This document shows, piece by piece, positions 40,906 through 42,169 of a stretch of DNA of 42,169 nucleotides. Location: the NCBI RefSeq assembly GCF_001612845.1, contig NZ_BDBF01000059.1:1-42169 (forward strand). Direction: 5' to 3'. The DNA is from Nocardia elegans NBRC 108235 (GTDB lineage Bacteria; Actinomycetota; Actinomycetes; Mycobacteriales; Mycobacteriaceae). The translations under genes and the position numbers were made by a program. The notes under the pieces were generated by a model that saw only the letters and a list, made by a program, of their open reading frames with translations, made no database searches and was not told the origin of the DNA. The number at the start of each line of letters is the position of its first letter. Within the stretch, counting starts at the first letter, position 1.

Positions 40906-41193
40906 CTACGGCGAGAACCCCAGATCGGTCCGGCCGTTCCAGGTGATCGAGTGGTCGACGTTCCACGAATCGATCACCGCAGCGATCGCCCTCAGTGCAG
41001 AAATCAAAGCCTCGGCGGAGTCGGCACCCCTCACCGTCTGGTCGAGCGGCACCTCTTCGATCCCCTCGATCCGAAAGGACACGGCCCATGTGCACGGGCC
41101 CTTCTTGTACGGCAGGCCGATCGAGACCAATATCGACGCCCCGGACCTTCGCAGCTCACGCTGCGCGACGACCAAATGATCCCAAGCTGACAT
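40906..41193 (-). CDS. Small hypothetical protein
   Basis: 95 residues. The product alternates beta-like and helical parts (SGASILVSIGLPYKKG, CTWAVSFRIEGIEEVPLDQT, DSAEALISALRAIAAVIDSW), as in the short DUF6968-like actinobacterial proteins, though I cannot confirm the family. ATG 41193 follows AGGA by seven bases. It is oriented with the plasmid-like operon, about 140 nt upstream of the 55-residue gene. Confidence 0.6.
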   Translation of the reverse strand: MSAWDHLVVAQRELRRSGASILVSIGLPYKKGPCTWAVSFRIEGIEEVPLDQTVRGADSAEALISALRAIAAVIDSWNVDHSITWNGRTDLGFSP

Positions 41194-41232
41194 CGACAGT
41201 TCCTACTCCCTGTCCATCACGACTGGACGACG

Positions 41233-41360
41233 ATGCTGATCAACATCCGGCTGCCAACCGGCGCGACCGCGATGAATTCCCCCGTGACAGAGTTGATTTA
41301 GTGGCCGACCGGCTCGGTGAAATCGGCCTGCCATCATCGAGTCCCTTCCGCACGCAGTAG
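41233..41360 (+). pseudogene. Possible frameshifted tiny gene
   Basis: ATG 41233 gives MLINIRLPTGATAMNSPVTE and LI to a TAG; the adjoining frame continues VADRLGEIGLPSSSPFRTQ to TAG at 41358-41360. The two parts together look like one small protein broken near 41300. No strong ribosome binding site. Weak call. Confidence 0.25.
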
Positions 41361-41510
41361 CTACCTCCTGGGAAGCTCACGAACCCCCGATCCGATGGAT
41401 GCACCTTGAACCGCTCGCCTCCGCCGACTCACTCGCGTTAAGCAAGCTCTGCTAGTCGTGGCTGGTTATCCGTCGCACGCGACCGGGCGATCGACAGGGG
41501 CGCGCCATCA
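41361..41510. other. Short gap
   Basis: Nothing recognised between the tiny plus-strand frame and the end of the nucleoside-hydrolase-like gene. Confidence 0.35.
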
Positions 41511-42169
41511 CTACAAGCTGCCGACATGTTCAGGTGAAAGACGTCCCATGACCTGCGCGGCCCCGGTTGTTTGGACGTCTCGGAAGACATGCTCTACCCA
41601 CGCCATGATGGGTGGGGTGTCGACCTCTTCGGACAGCCACGCTCGGGTGCCGGTGCCTTCGCACATACGGGCGTCGCGCCGCAGTTCGAACTCGCGAACG
41701 CTTCCGCGCACGAATCCACGCCCCAGCATGGGGCTGGCCCCGACCGCGTCGTGGAGCTTGCTCGAATCGTAGAAACAGGCGAAGAACTGGTCGTAATGCT
41801 CGCGCAGCAACCGCGCCCACTCATCCGGCCGCGACGCCAGGAGTCGATAGATCGGCGAACACGCCGAGACCGCGATCTCCTCGATAAACGTGTGCTCCGA
41901 CAACACCAGCGTGACAGGCTCGGCCTCGGCCAGAACCGTCTGCACCGCAACAGGATTCATCCGCCAGCTATGTCCAGCCGTGCCGGGACGCCTGTAGTCG
42001 AGCGCGCCGCCCATCGCCGTGATGTGCATCCAACGCTTAAGCCCCAGGGACGTGCCCTGGCGCGTGTCGGCGATCAGCAACCGAGCGATATCGGTAAGCG
42101 GCCCCAAACTCAGGCAGCGCAGCGGACTTGAACCGGCCCCGCACAGTTCGCCCATGACATCGTAGAGGT
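41511..42169 (-). CDS. Nucleoside hydrolase-like protein, partial at window edge
   Basis: The reading frame is still open at the right edge, so the N-terminus lies outside. Visible are SLGPLTDIARLLIADTRQG (the L-G-P-L-T-N/D-x-A motif of inosine/uridine-preferring nucleoside hydrolases), HITAMGGALDYRRPGTAG (the I-x-x-M-G-G motif), VTLVLSEHTFIEEIAVS and a C-terminal helical region with FACFYDSSKLHDAVGASPML, where the family has a D-x-x-x-x-H-D-x-x-A metal/substrate site. Here the motif reads SSKLHDAV, keeping His-Asp. Likely hydrolyses nucleosides into base and ribose, though divergence makes the substrate open. Confidence 0.75.
   Translation of the reverse strand, partial: LYDVMGELCGAGSSPLRCLSLGPLTDIARLLIADTRQGTSLGLKRWMHITAMGGALDYRRPGTAGHSWRMNPVAVQTVLAEAEPVTLVLSEHTFIEEIAVSACSPIYRLLASRPDEWARLLREHYDQFFACFYDSSKLHDAVGASPMLGRGFVRGSVREFELRRDARMCEGTGTRAWLSEEVDTPPIMAWVEHVFRDVQTTGAAQVMGRLSPEHVGSL

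Overview
The window is GC-rich and looks actinobacterial, most likely a Nocardia-type or related mycolate actinomycete. It has strong GC3 bias, GTG and TTG starts, TANNNT -10 boxes directly in front of start codons, a LAL-type LuxR regulator, a PknB-like transmembrane kinase, and SARP/BTAD and LIP-family proteins. The mix of insertion sequences, gene fragments, defence-type genes and a plasmid-like block indicates accessory DNA: a plasmid, an integrated element or a genomic island.

Left part (1-20.4 kb). A small exported protein with its own terminator is followed by a sigma-region-4-like small protein coupled to a large LuxR/LAL regulator. Next comes a 1.2-kresidue NACHT NTPase with an N-terminal Cap4/DUF4297-like nuclease domain, a HEAT-like C-terminal region and a terminal zinc ribbon; it is a strong anti-phage candidate. 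A UDG-superfamily protein follows, then a mosaic of three gene fragments, a transmembrane Ser/Thr kinase, a NERD-domain membrane protein, a stand-alone ABC-type ATPase and an intact mcrBC pair. This resembles a defence island. It ends at an auxiliary tryptophanyl-tRNA synthetase preceded by a leader peptide with three tandem Trp codons and mutually exclusive hairpins, a clear attenuator.

Middle (20.4-33.7 kb). This is an IS graveyard: an IS481-family transposase, an IS630-family element inserted exactly at its stop codon, an IS3-family element with 1266-bp boundaries and AGC target duplications, a 5'-truncated second IS3 copy, and an IS110-family element. Among them lies a small operon led by stacked hairpins (a small membrane protein and a zinc-finger protein). 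It is followed by a tRNA gene in circularly permuted order: 3' half, 6-nt linker, 5' half, then a 17-bp perfect terminator hairpin. Its acceptor stem has G3:U70 and A73, the alanine identity set. Downstream are a small membrane protein plus RNase-H/DUF3800-like pair, a DNA-binding-like plasmid protein, and an AT-richer stretch with a 16-bp inverted repeat and short tandem repeats that resembles an operator, centromere or origin.

Right part (33.8-42.2 kb, all minus strand). A plasmid-like operon includes a 55-residue gene, a frameshifted hypothetical gene, two tandem LIP-family lipase paralogues that both lack the nucleophile serine, a membrane-anchored protein, an alpha/beta hydrolase, and a ParA-like/BTAD fusion regulator. 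The window closes in a partial nucleoside-hydrolase-like gene. Several frameshifts (near 10050, 15610, 22270, 27150, 40360) could be real decay or sequence errors.
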